DNA of 34,790 bases, taken from the IMG/VR virus record IMGVR_UViG_3300042938_000934, positions 1 through 34,790 of that record; one strand, given 5' to 3'. The notes under the pieces were generated by a model that worked only from the letters and a program-made list of their open reading frames with translations, did no database searches and was not told where the DNA came from. Below, one piece after another: positions 17,101 through 23,665 of the stretch (positions are counted from its first letter, which is position 1; each line of letters begins with the position of its first letter). Source of the stretch: a virus. The position numbers and the translations under genes were made by a program.

Positions 17101-17965
17101 ACGCAATACCGCCGCTCGCATTATTTGCATTAAGAAGCATTGCATCTTGAGCGCCAGTAATGTCGGTAAAGGTGCTGCTTGTCATGCCAAAGGTTGCGTT
17201 ACCAGCATTAGAAAGAGCTATGAAGCGGGAAACCGCAGAAGCCCCTGCGGCTGAGTTTGTAACTGCGTTGCTGATATTGCCGTTTGTATTACCAACAGTG
17301 TGAAGTTGGTATACCGGCGAAGTCGTACCAATCCCTACGTTGCCAGAGGAGTCGATACGCATCTTTTCTGAAACACTACCACCAGAATTTGAAGTCCCAA
17401 AAGATAAATACCCAGCAAAATTAGATGCAGTAGCATTTTCTTTTAATCCCGCAACATAACAAAATCCGTATGGGTCAAAACTGCCACCTTCACCACTAAC
17501 TCCACCAAGAGCAATTTTCCCGCCTTTATCAGCAGCAATAGTGTCCGTTGAAAAAACTTGTAACTGACCGTTCCCTCCCGTAATTGACGGCATTGCCCCT
17601 GCGACATGAAGTTTTCCTGTTGGCGAAATCGTACCAATCCCCACGTTGCCAGAAATGTCAATCTGCATACGTTGTGAATCTGATGTCCAAAACGAAATTG
17701 GCTTGAATGCTCCGGTAGATATATAAGATGACAAAACCCTGTTTGTATCTGAAGCTGAATCGTACCCAATGCCGATAAAAGTATCGTTTGCGCTATTGAT
17801 ACTAACTACACCTAGCGATGCTGATGAGGTATTGGCGGATTGTTTGACTGACAATCTGTAACTAGGTGAAGTCGTGCCAATCCCTACTTGTCCATTTGCA
17901 TCCTTGTAGAACTGACCTGAACCAATATTAATGATTCCAGTATTACCGGTCAATGTTCCACTATA
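13861..17965 (-). repeat. Near-identical 75-bp tract shared by two fibre genes
   Basis: The tract at 13861-13935 (553-residue fibre) and the tract at 17891-17965 (655-residue fibre) agree at 70 of 75 positions by my direct count. It encodes the IINIGSGQFYKD beta-stem module. A more diverged third copy lies near 21535-21610 in the 721-residue fibre. A separate 34-base exact match, in the S74 domains, lies at 14170-14203 and 16227-16260. Confidence 0.85.
14112..16145 (-). CDS. Tail fibre protein with S74 chaperone and multiple GNVGIGT repeats
   Basis: This 677-residue fibre protein starts MSELKVKVLEAPIFAGVAQD. Residues about 70-135 include TLTPKGTGGVVFP and GDTNTGIWFPAADTI, a stem found in many S74 fibres. 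The shaft then carries about five copies of the RMRINSSGNVGIGT motif separating variable blocks. The C-terminal 98 residues (from about 580: TTSDYRLKENV, GQGFIAHELQAVVPDCVTG, QGVDTSFLVATL) are an S74 intramolecular chaperone with the S-D-x-R-x-K self-cleavage motif, followed by a coiled coil. The gene overlaps both neighbours by one base. DNA is clearly richer in G+C than the window overall; one 60-base line at 15901-15960 is 36/60 G+C, against 19/60 at 30301-30360. Confidence 0.88.
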   Translation of the reverse strand: MSELKVKVLEAPIFAGVAQDLVLKSNNVNRIVIANTGTISFGATAGSESLRVTPVASAVNYLQVAGSATGNAVQVVAAGSDTNINLTLTPKGTGGVVFPAGAASTPSVTTTGDTNTGIWFPAADTIAASTAGTERMRINSSGNVGIGTTTPQAKLAVSNGGAAGLEFFVNYPGGGVGTYIQSYNRSSPGYVSTAYDAADHSFRISGTEKMFLNSSGNVGIGTSSPSGILDARGDVYLGNTSSGTTTFVRGASNWNYAGLNVIRNAANTSTPRSIAMPLDGDNLASTTIGEYNAIWGAYDSSPTTSSTSSALNGAMVYGAYAGHRWVTNGTERMRINSSGNVGIGTTAGTTTVSSGLAINNATAANYPGLEIQTAGVTRLYFNANNAESYITSVSTNPLVITTNGNERMRIDSSGNVGIGTVTTSNVRLTSIAATASWAGTFYANSGGASTTGLSVYGLSFGGNYSNGSAEVNIVYGSAGAGLDFSSYNGTTVTPRMRLNSSGNLLLGTTTNPLINAEGQINVVASTGDGFNIKHTVNGNNTFNIWQTGTTTFAALSFYKGATQVAVGSISCSTTGTSYNTTSDYRLKENVTPMIGALTTVALLKPCTYTWKADGSTGQGFIAHELQAVVPDCVTGTKDETYKDGKPQYQGVDTSFLVATLVAAIQELTARLEVLENK

Positions 17966-18112
17966 ACTTGGATTAACATTACTTAATGGTGTATATCCTA
18001 ATCTTGCAGATATATCTGTATAGTATGTGTTGGCTTGTCCAGCAAAGGTTTCAGCATCAATAACTCCTGCCGATCCGGAAATACCTGTAGAACCATCTAA
18101 TATAAGAGACAT
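16145..18112 (-). CDS. Tail fibre protein with S74 chaperone, paralogue of the adjacent fibre
   Basis: This 655-residue fibre protein begins MSLILDGSTGISGSAGVIDA. Its early GQFYKDANGQVGIGTTSPSY module is nearly identical in DNA to the same module in the 553-residue fibre. The shaft has repeated SSGNVGIGT motifs separating variable blocks. The C-terminal 110 residues (from about 546: TSSDYRLKENV, NGQGFIAHELQEVVPDCV, QGVDTSFLVATLTAAIQEL) are an S74 chaperone very close to that of the 677-residue fibre, including a 34-base identical DNA stretch. The two look like duplicates that have diverged in the shaft, which is the part expected to meet the receptor. The ATG has AAGGT about 7 bases upstream. 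Its stop overlaps the next start (TAATG). Confidence 0.88.
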   Translation of the reverse strand: MSLILDGSTGISGSAGVIDAETFAGQANTYYTDISARLGYTPLSNVNPSYSGTLTGNTGIINIGSGQFYKDANGQVGIGTTSPSYRLSVKQSANTSSASLGVVSINSANDTFIGIGYDSASDTNRVLSSYISTGAFKPISFWTSDSQRMQIDISGNVGIGTISPTGKLHVAGAMPSITGGNGQLQVFSTDTIAADKGGKIALGGVSGEGGSFDPYGFCYVAGLKENATASNFAGYLSFGTSNSGGSVSEKMRIDSSGNVGIGTTSPVYQLHTVGNTNGNISNAVTNSAAGASAVSRFIALSNAGNATFGMTSSTFTDITGAQDAMLLNANNASGGIAFALDGVVRMKLDSSGNVGIGTVSPTSKIYVTTASSTLYGLISQTPVVGLTAGDYVNMAYFADSRSGSNDGLRIVNVRDSTGSGVGDWGTSSYRIRRSVDQSDAATGVQEEIVFGTNLLAFNTGGSERMRLDSSGNLLVGTTSTNPVASRVNGSGLLAGGGLRVRCSSGVSYFGIDSTSGTNLNFYTDNGSAFVGAGTISSSGSTTTYATSSDYRLKENVQPMSGALDTVLALKPVTYTWKPEFAGTSPNGQGFIAHELQEVVPDCVTGTKDAIDKDGKPQHQGVDTSFLVATLTAAIQELKSIIDQQDARIKTLEGKV

Positions 18113-18121
18113 TTTATTACC

Positions 18122-20026
18122 TTATACAATAGTCCAGACGGATCCGTCCGGTACAGTAACTATTACTCCATCTTGGATTTCTATTGGTCCCGCACTCATG
18201 GCGTTCTTTCCAGATGTGATTGTATATGATGCTGTTACATTGGCATCATTCTCATAGAACACTTCGTTACCACTTGATCCTGATGCGCCACCACCTATCG
18301 AACCCCATGCCGTTCCATTATATCCTTCAAACTGTTCGAGTTCTTGGTTAAATCTGAATTCACCGGATGTTCCAGTTGTTCTTTGGGCAGTATTACCAGT
18401 AGGTACTTTTATTGCCGAATTACTATTGAAAATTGCGGTACCGTTTACTATTACTCCGGATGTCGTGAATCTTGCAACCACATTCTGTTCATTGATACCA
18501 CCAACAATAATCTTAATGTCGGTAGGAACTTCAGTTGATGTTGTACCAATAACTAGGTTTCCACCCAACTGATCGATTGAACTGCCTTTGACGACCAAAT
18601 ATCCATCAAGCGGCCATGCAGAAGTTCCTAAACTGTTATTTGGATATAGATTGTTATACTGTGAGTTCTTGATACCCAAATCAACATAGAAAGAAGAATC
18701 GTCTCCTACGTCAGCGGTCAGTACATAATCAGATGTACCTTGTGGGTCAATATTTTGTTGATTAACTTGTATGTATGTGTTAGAGTTGCCAGTGAATTGA
18801 CCAAGTGCATTAGGTAATAGTGTTGCAGAATATGTAGCTACGCCAGCATAAAACTCAGTATTCGCATAGAGAACTTGTGCAAATACATTACCTGTTGTGG
18901 ATAATGCACCAGTCATTGCATCACCGCTTCTCAATACCCTACTATTAGCGGTAGAGAATGCGGCATTAGCGTATACACCAGATGTTACTGCTCTTTGATT
19001 GGCGGTATTAGCTTGTGTATATGCATTATTTGTGTGATCGACTACATCATATCCTCTAACCAAAACCAAATCTGATATAAGATTTGACTTAAGTGTTGTT
19101 ATTCTTAATGTTGGTTCATCAGGATCTATAGTATTTGTTTCTTGTAGATGAGGCACATAACTATCAAAAAGGTAATACGTATTCGCAGAAGAATCTCTTA
19201 CCAATCCAGAGTGTTTTGTTACACCACCTTCAATATAATGAGAAATGAATCCTGTGTCCAGAAGATTTCCTGGATTATTATTGGCTAACAAAATCAAAGG
19301 ATCATTAACTACGAAACTGTTTGATGAATGAGTGACTGTATTGCCTACAACATTCAAGTTACCAGTTATATTAACATCACCTGAAATCGTTCCACCACTG
19401 GAATCGTATTTGGTGTTAGCTGTAGAGAATGCTGAGTTGGCGTGATTATATGATGAATTAGCGTATGAACCAGCACTAACTGCCTTTTGATCCGCTGTCG
19501 CAGCATTAGTTGTTGCGGTATTGGCTCTAGAAAATGCCGCATTCGCATAAACACCACTTGTTACCGCTTTCTGATCAGCTGTTGCAGCATTAGTTGTTGC
19601 GGTATTTGCTTGTTCATAAGCACTATTGGCATATGATGAAGCTGAATTGGCAGCATTTCTAACCCAAGTATCTGTTGCATTGTTCGCAGCATTATATGCA
19701 GCATTAGCCTGTAAATATGCAGAGTTGGCGTATACACCAGATGTTACAGCACGTTGATCTGCTGTGTTTGCTTGAGTGTAAGCCGCATTTGCATATAGAC
19801 CAACTGTTGTCAATGCCGGTAAATCAATTGTTCCATTAACTGTAAGATTACCAGAGACAATGATATTCGAGTTGAGTAGTACACTAGATGAATTCGATGA
19901 AATGGTGTTGATGAATATTACATTGGCGGAAGGCGTAATCAATGCAGGACTTCCAGCAAAGACTAATGCTCCGTTACCGGTAGTATTACTAATTGCTTGT
20001 GCTAGGTCTAGTGCTCTTGATGCCAT
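18122..20026 (-). CDS. Fibre protein with Ala/Asn heptad repeats and GKNAMSAGP tip
   Basis: This is a 634-residue fibre protein. The N-terminus (MASRALDLAQAISNTTGNG) is followed at about 75-215 by dense Ala/Asn-rich repeats (ANTADQRAVTSGVYANSAYL and relatives), with many units 21 or 28 residues long. Then comes the DPLILLANNNPGNLLDTG module, nearly the same as in the 852-residue fibre. The C-terminus is not S74. It ends with NDANVTASYTITSGKNAMSA and GVIVTVPDGSVWTIV, a short tip found at the end of many phage fibre and tail proteins. A late-promoter-like AATAAATA lies 22 bases before the ATG. No strong Shine-Dalgarno is visible. It probably forms a trimeric rod. Confidence 0.84.
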   Translation of the reverse strand: MASRALDLAQAISNTTGNGALVFAGSPALITPSANVIFINTISSNSSSVLLNSNIIVSGNLTVNGTIDLPALTTVGLYANAAYTQANTADQRAVTSGVYANSAYLQANAAYNAANNATDTWVRNAANSASSYANSAYEQANTATTNAATADQKAVTSGVYANAAFSRANTATTNAATADQKAVSAGSYANSSYNHANSAFSTANTKYDSSGGTISGDVNITGNLNVVGNTVTHSSNSFVVNDPLILLANNNPGNLLDTGFISHYIEGGVTKHSGLVRDSSANTYYLFDSYVPHLQETNTIDPDEPTLRITTLKSNLISDLVLVRGYDVVDHTNNAYTQANTANQRAVTSGVYANAAFSTANSRVLRSGDAMTGALSTTGNVFAQVLYANTEFYAGVATYSATLLPNALGQFTGNSNTYIQVNQQNIDPQGTSDYVLTADVGDDSSFYVDLGIKNSQYNNLYPNNSLGTSAWPLDGYLVVKGSSIDQLGGNLVIGTTSTEVPTDIKIIVGGINEQNVVARFTTSGVIVNGTAIFNSNSAIKVPTGNTAQRTTGTSGEFRFNQELEQFEGYNGTAWGSIGGGASGSSGNEVFYENDANVTASYTITSGKNAMSAGPIEIQDGVIVTVPDGSVWTIV

Positions 20027-20047
20027 TTTTCGCTCGGTTTATTTTAG

Positions 20048-20055
20048 TATTTATT
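20048..20055 (-). promoter_or_regulatory. Putative T4-type late promoter (AATAAATA)
   Basis: AATAAATA on the minus strand overlaps the TAA stop of the 721-residue fibre gene and lies 22 bases before the start of the 634-residue fibre. The box-to-start spacing and the overlap with the upstream stop codon repeat the pattern before gp19. Confidence 0.5.
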
Positions 20056-22216
20056 GAGTCTTCAATAACTGTATTTCCGCACATAGTTCTTCAATCATTG
20101 TTTGTTGTTCTTGAATTGCTTTGAACGCTACAGCCACAAGTGAACCATAATCAACACCGTATTGTGTTTCTTCACTACCAAGAACAACTTCTGGAATAAT
20201 TTCTTTTAATTCTTGCGCAACAAACCCAATGTAATTACCAGCACAATCAGTTCTTGTGTAACTACGAGGTTTTGCGGCTATAACGGACGCTAAACCGTGT
20301 TCAATAGTACGAACGTTAGTTTTTAAACGTCCATCAGATGCGTTTGTCCAAGCACCAGCGGCAGACAAAGAAGGCACATTACCCGCTTGACTTGGAAAAA
20401 ACAACGTTGTATCAGCAGTATCGCCAGACCAAGACAGTTGCCGCCAAGTATTTGCGTTTCCAGTATGTGTAAGTTGAACCCCAGCTTTAATATTTACTCT
20501 GGAGTTTGTATTCCACGATGTCGCTGGCGCAACAGTTGTTAACACTAAAAGCGTACCATCGCTATTAATGCGCATACGTTCTGTTGGAGTTACTCCGGTA
20601 TAAAACGAAATTAATCCTGTGCTATCAGCCGCTTTACTAACAAGTCTTGTCTCCCGGGAAGATTCTAGAAAATGAACACCTAGTTCATAAGTGGTGCTGA
20701 ATTTTGAACCGACAAACCGATCCATTGAAGCCGCCCAAGTTTGCTGGACATCACCAGTAACCTCTAACTTACTTGCAGGCGAACTCGTACCAATCCCTAC
20801 GTTGCCAGAGGTGTCGATACGCATGGCTTCATTTGTAGTGCTAAACGCTAAGTAATTACCTGAGTTGTTTGTAATACCCGTTGCAACAATGCTGTTTTTA
20901 TAAGCACCTTGCTGCAATACCTTCAAGACATATCCACCAGCCTCTGAACCCGCAGTATTAAACTCAATAGTTGGAGCAAATTGCACATAATCTTTTTTTG
21001 CAGACGCCGCATTATTAGCACTAAACGTAAGGTTAGAAATTGAGCCGGCAGTTGCGCTAGTAAATAAATCTAGCTTACCTGTAGGTGAAACCGTACCAAT
21101 CCCCACGTTGCCAGAGCTATTAGCGACAATTAAGTTATCTGCAAAACCAACAGCATTTAATTTATAAAAATCAGCAGCACCAGAATTAACTGTCCACTCA
21201 AACGGAACTGTTGCCCCTGTCTGACGAAAAGAACCAACAACGTGAAGTTTACTTGCAGGCGAAGCAGTCCCAATCCCTACGTCTCCACCAGACTGTATTC
21301 GCATTTTTTCACTGCTGTTTGTAACAAACTTTAAAGCACCTGCTCGCAAGTTCCCTGTGTCTACGTCAATGCCGTTATGCCCAACATACCATTGCGCAAC
21401 ACTTGCGTTTGAATTAACTGTGTATAACAGAGCTGATCCAGTTTCCGCAGTTGATCTAATAGCTACAACATTACTTGCTGCGCCGCCACCAACTTCAAAT
21501 TTAACGCTAGGTGTAATGCCAATCCCCACATTCCCAGACGCATCCTTATAAATCTGCCCTGAGCCGATGTTAATAACACCTGTGCCGCCTGTGAGTGTGC
21601 CTGTGTATGATAGATTACTGAATGTTCCAGTGTTGGCAGTAACACCACCAATAGCCGGCGGTGAAGACAAATCTAAAGTGCCACCAAGTGTCAGATTTCC
21701 ACTCGTAGTGACTGTGCCCGTCAAGGTCAGACCATTAACTGTACCTGTGGCGCCAACGCTAGTAACTGTTCCTACATTAGATGTTTTAGAGTTAGCTGTC
21801 GCAAATGCTGAATTAGCATAAACACCAGAAGTTACGGCTCTTTGGTCCGCCGTGGCAGCATTAGTAGTTGCTGTGTTTGCTTGAGTATATGCACCGTTGG
21901 CATAAGAACCAGCACTTGTAGCATTAACTGATGCCGTATTAGCGACACCAAATGCAGAATTAGCATAAACACCAGAACTTACTGCCTTTTGATCTGCTGT
22001 GTTTGCAGCTGCATATGCTGAATTAGCATAAACACCAGAAGTAACAGCTTTCTGATCTGCTGTGTTTGCAGTTGCATATGCTGAGTTAGCATAATTTCCT
22101 GTTGTTGTGTTTAATTGTGTAACAGTATTCGCATCAACTGGTTGATAACCTAAACTGTCGGTGACTAATTCTGGAAGTGTAACAATTGGGTAAGTGGTTG
22201 TGCCTAGATAACTCAC
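20051..22216 (-). CDS. Tail fibre protein with heptad-repeat stem and S74 chaperone
   Basis: This is a 721-residue fibre protein. N-terminal MSYLGTTTYPIVTLPELVTD is followed at about 45-140 by tandem Ala/Asn repeats of 21 residues (ANTADQKAVTSGVYANSAY), then VGTVTSVGATGTVNGLTLTG, which is shared with the 852-residue fibre, then GNVGIGT-type stem repeats. The C-terminal 97 residues (from about 625: NASDGRLKTNV, GNYIGFVAQELKEIIPEVV, YGVDYGSLVAVAFKAIQEQ) form an S74 chaperone of a different subtype from those of the 677- and 655-residue fibres, ending in a coiled coil. The start is GTG at 22216-22214, overlapping the upstream TGA (GTGA), with GGAG about 6 bases upstream. Confidence 0.87.
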   Translation of the reverse strand: MSYLGTTTYPIVTLPELVTDSLGYQPVDANTVTQLNTTTGNYANSAYATANTADQKAVTSGVYANSAYAAANTADQKAVSSGVYANSAFGVANTASVNATSAGSYANGAYTQANTATTNAATADQRAVTSGVYANSAFATANSKTSNVGTVTSVGATGTVNGLTLTGTVTTSGNLTLGGTLDLSSPPAIGGVTANTGTFSNLSYTGTLTGGTGVINIGSGQIYKDASGNVGIGITPSVKFEVGGGAASNVVAIRSTAETGSALLYTVNSNASVAQWYVGHNGIDVDTGNLRAGALKFVTNSSEKMRIQSGGDVGIGTASPASKLHVVGSFRQTGATVPFEWTVNSGAADFYKLNAVGFADNLIVANSSGNVGIGTVSPTGKLDLFTSATAGSISNLTFSANNAASAKKDYVQFAPTIEFNTAGSEAGGYVLKVLQQGAYKNSIVATGITNNSGNYLAFSTTNEAMRIDTSGNVGIGTSSPASKLEVTGDVQQTWAASMDRFVGSKFSTTYELGVHFLESSRETRLVSKAADSTGLISFYTGVTPTERMRINSDGTLLVLTTVAPATSWNTNSRVNIKAGVQLTHTGNANTWRQLSWSGDTADTTLFFPSQAGNVPSLSAAGAWTNASDGRLKTNVRTIEHGLASVIAAKPRSYTRTDCAGNYIGFVAQELKEIIPEVVLGSEETQYGVDYGSLVAVAFKAIQEQQTMIEELCAEIQLLKTQ
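21811..22110 (-). repeat. Tandem repeats encoding Ala/Asn-rich 21- and 28-residue units
   Basis: Within the 721-residue fibre the reading frame repeats ANTADQKAVTSGVYANSAY-type units of 63 bases (21 residues), with one 84-base (28-residue) unit. The strings GCATAAACACCAGAA and TGATCTGCTGTGTTTGCAG recur on the plus strand. Related repeats occur at about 10620-11260 and 18960-19800 in two other fibre genes, and in weaker form at 22563-22740. Because 21 and 28 are multiples of seven, an Ala-core coiled coil is the simplest structural reading. Confidence 0.75.
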
Positions 22217-22548
22217 GTGATCTCCAGAACAGAAAGAATTACATCTAATGAAGTGTTTGCAGAACTGGTAACTCTTATCGACCCTCCCACTGGTATGACA
22301 ATCTTTTGATCTCCACCAATAGCAATCAAAGCACCACCAACAGGAACAAGAGCTCCTGGTCCAACAATTCTTGTTGAATTTGTGCCATCATTCAGTACAA
22401 TCTCTACTGTAACAGGATATTCAGTTATGTTTGCAACACTACAACCAATAGCGGTGACTTGCGTGTTAGCTGCAACAGTATAACTGCCGACTGTTGCGGG
22501 TGTTGTTCCTACGTTTCTACTTGTATAACTTTTAAAAGTATTGGCCAT
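22213..22548 (-). CDS. Small beta-rich virion protein of unknown function
   Basis: This 111-residue protein begins MANTFKSYTSRNVGTTPATV and has alternating hydrophobic strands (YTVAANTQVTAIGCSVANI, VTVEIVLNDGTN, QKIVIPVGGSIRVTSS), suggesting a compact beta sandwich. Proteins of this size and start are common beside fibre genes in aquatic T4-like phages, where they are usually only annotated as structural. No catalytic motif is visible. The ATG has AGGAT about 7 bases upstream. Its stop overlaps the GTG start of the 721-residue fibre, so the two are translationally coupled. A role in joining the fibre to the tail, or as a capping piece, is possible. Confidence 0.75.
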   Translation of the reverse strand: MANTFKSYTSRNVGTTPATVGSYTVAANTQVTAIGCSVANITEYPVTVEIVLNDGTNSTRIVGPGALVPVGGALIAIGGDQKIVIPVGGSIRVTSSANTSLDVILSVLEIT

Positions 22549-22551
22549 TTT

Positions 22552-23043
22552 TTATCCTAGAGCTATTGCCATAGCGACTGCATTATCGAATGCCGCATTT
22601 GCCTGTGCGAATGCTGCAGCTGCGACCTGTATTGCAGTATTAGATTGATTGTATGCTGCGGTAATTGAAGAGGAAAATGAGTTGGCGGAAGCAAAAGCTG
22701 CTGATGCAATATCTGTTGCTGTGTTTGCTTTATCAAAAGATGCAGTAATCCTAGAAACAATATTACTTGATCCTACGATTAAATTATTAACTACTAATGT
22801 GTTGTTTGCGGAATAGTAAACTAGACCTGATGAAGATCCAAACGATCCGAAATTGTTGAATTGTATTTCACCATTGAGTCCATTTGGTTCCGTTATGGCG
22901 TCAAATAATACTGATGTACTAGTGACGTTTCCATAGTATATTTTACCATCAGCATAGTTGATGGCAAGTTCACCTGGTTCCAAAGTTGTTGGTGTATTTC
23001 CTATTACACCAGAACTTTTAATTCGAATTATAGTGTTTGCCAT
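22552..23043 (-). CDS. Short fibre adaptor with Ala-rich heptad tail
   Basis: This is a 163-residue protein. Residues 1-60 (MANTIIRIKSSGVIGNTPTT, then ELAINYADGKIYYGN) match the N-terminal adaptor found on many phage fibres, where it anchors a fibre to the tail. After residue 100 the chain becomes Ala-rich repeats with near-perfect seven-residue spacing (ANTATDI, ASAAFAS, SNTAIQV, AAAAFAQ, ANAAFDN). It then stops without any shaft or tip. It could be a short linker that trimerises and binds another fibre, or the remnant of a longer fibre. Only a weak AAGAG precedes the ATG. The stop lies 3 bases before the next gene. Confidence 0.72.
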   Translation of the reverse strand: MANTIIRIKSSGVIGNTPTTLEPGELAINYADGKIYYGNVTSTSVLFDAITEPNGLNGEIQFNNFGSFGSSSGLVYYSANNTLVVNNLIVGSSNIVSRITASFDKANTATDIASAAFASANSFSSSITAAYNQSNTAIQVAAAAFAQANAAFDNAVAMAIALG

Positions 23044-23052
23044 CTAAACTCT

Positions 23053-23625
23053 TTAAAATGTTCCGCCAGTCTTTACGTTATCTTCCACTTCTTCCTGCAA
23101 AAGAATTTCTTTAGATTCAAATTGGGTTAGATCGATCGATTTAACTTTCTTCAGTTTGTTTGCAGGAACCACAATTTCAAGTTTGTCGATATATTTAGTT
23201 AACTCTTCTATACGCTTGTTATTACTAATTAATACTTCCTGAGATTGACTTTTTACATCCTTGATTTCATCTTCGAGAGATTTTATCTGTCGCATGTAAC
23301 CATTTATGGCTGACTGTAACCTATCTTTCTCTCTAATAATATTTTCTGTATTGTTAACCTGTATATCTTTTTGTCCCACATCATTTTTAAGAGATACATT
23401 TTCACCGTCAAGGGATTCTAACTTTCTCGTTAACTCATCATTGGTTTGTTGTATTGTGACGTTTCGTTCAGACAATTCAGCAATCTTTCTTTTTACATCA
23501 TCAGCTTCATTGACTGATCCTTTCATTACTTCCAATTGTGCCTGAAACATAAGGTTTTGCTTGACAACCGCTAAAAAGTTGTCAAGCAAAACTTCTACAT
23601 AAGCATTTTGTAATTTAACATCCAT
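23053..23625 (-). CDS. Long coiled-coil virion protein of unknown function
   Basis: This is a 190-residue protein. Residues about 30-155 are rich in Glu, Lys, Asn and Leu with heptad spacing (VKRKIAELSERNVTIQQTND, LESLDGENVSLKNDV, KSLEDEIKDVKS, KRIEELTKYIDKLEIVV), predicting a coiled coil of more than 100 residues. There is no membrane segment or signal. The last residues are TGGTF, resembling the C-termini of the next two upstream proteins (SGGTF and NGGRF). The ATG has AGAGGA about 9 bases upstream. It may be a trimeric stalk or scaffold in the fibre/baseplate region. I do not recognise a named family. Confidence 0.72.
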   Translation of the reverse strand: MDVKLQNAYVEVLLDNFLAVVKQNLMFQAQLEVMKGSVNEADDVKRKIAELSERNVTIQQTNDELTRKLESLDGENVSLKNDVGQKDIQVNNTENIIREKDRLQSAINGYMRQIKSLEDEIKDVKSQSQEVLISNNKRIEELTKYIDKLEIVVPANKLKKVKSIDLTQFESKEILLQEEVEDNVKTGGTF

Positions 23626-23657
23626 AGTATAATTCCTCTTTCAATTTGATTATGTAG

Positions 23658-23665
23658 TATTTAGA
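23658..23665 (-). promoter_or_regulatory. Weak late-promoter-like box (TCTAAATA)
   Basis: TCTAAATA on the minus strand overlaps the TAA stop of the 433-residue fibre gene and lies 33 bases before the start of the coiled-coil protein. It has two mismatches to TATAAATA. I list it because its position copies the stronger boxes; sequence alone is weak support. Confidence 0.3.

Larger units (their letters stand above)
13618..21310 (-). repeat. Dispersed 45-bp repeat family in fibre genes (at least 13 copies)
   Basis: A 45-base unit encoding variants of E-R-M-R-I-D-S-S-G-N-V-G-I-G-T is scattered through four fibre genes. I place copies at 13618-13662, 14622-14666, 14886-14930, 15111-15155, 15480-15524, 15702-15746, 16682-16726, 17039-17083, 17324-17368, 17630-17674, 20786-20830, 21092-21136 and 21266-21310. 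The copies at 14886 and 17324, in different genes, are identical over the first 39 bases, and the one at 20786 differs from them there by a single base. Synonymous positions are also conserved. The protein motif is a common beta-stem element of S74 fibres. The DNA-level identity suggests recent duplication or ongoing exchange. Confidence 0.85.

Noticed and set aside
13618-21310. CRISPR-like array, because of regularly recurring 45-bp repeats
   Set aside because: Spacing is irregular (roughly 200-300 bases or more), copies lie in open reading frames encoding GNVGIGT motifs, and they are imperfect. They are coding repeats.
8988-22216. A diversity-generating retroelement driving fibre variation
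   Set aside because: No reverse transcriptase gene is present, and the repeats are many short coding copies without a visible template/variable pair biased at adenines. The rest of the genome was not seen.
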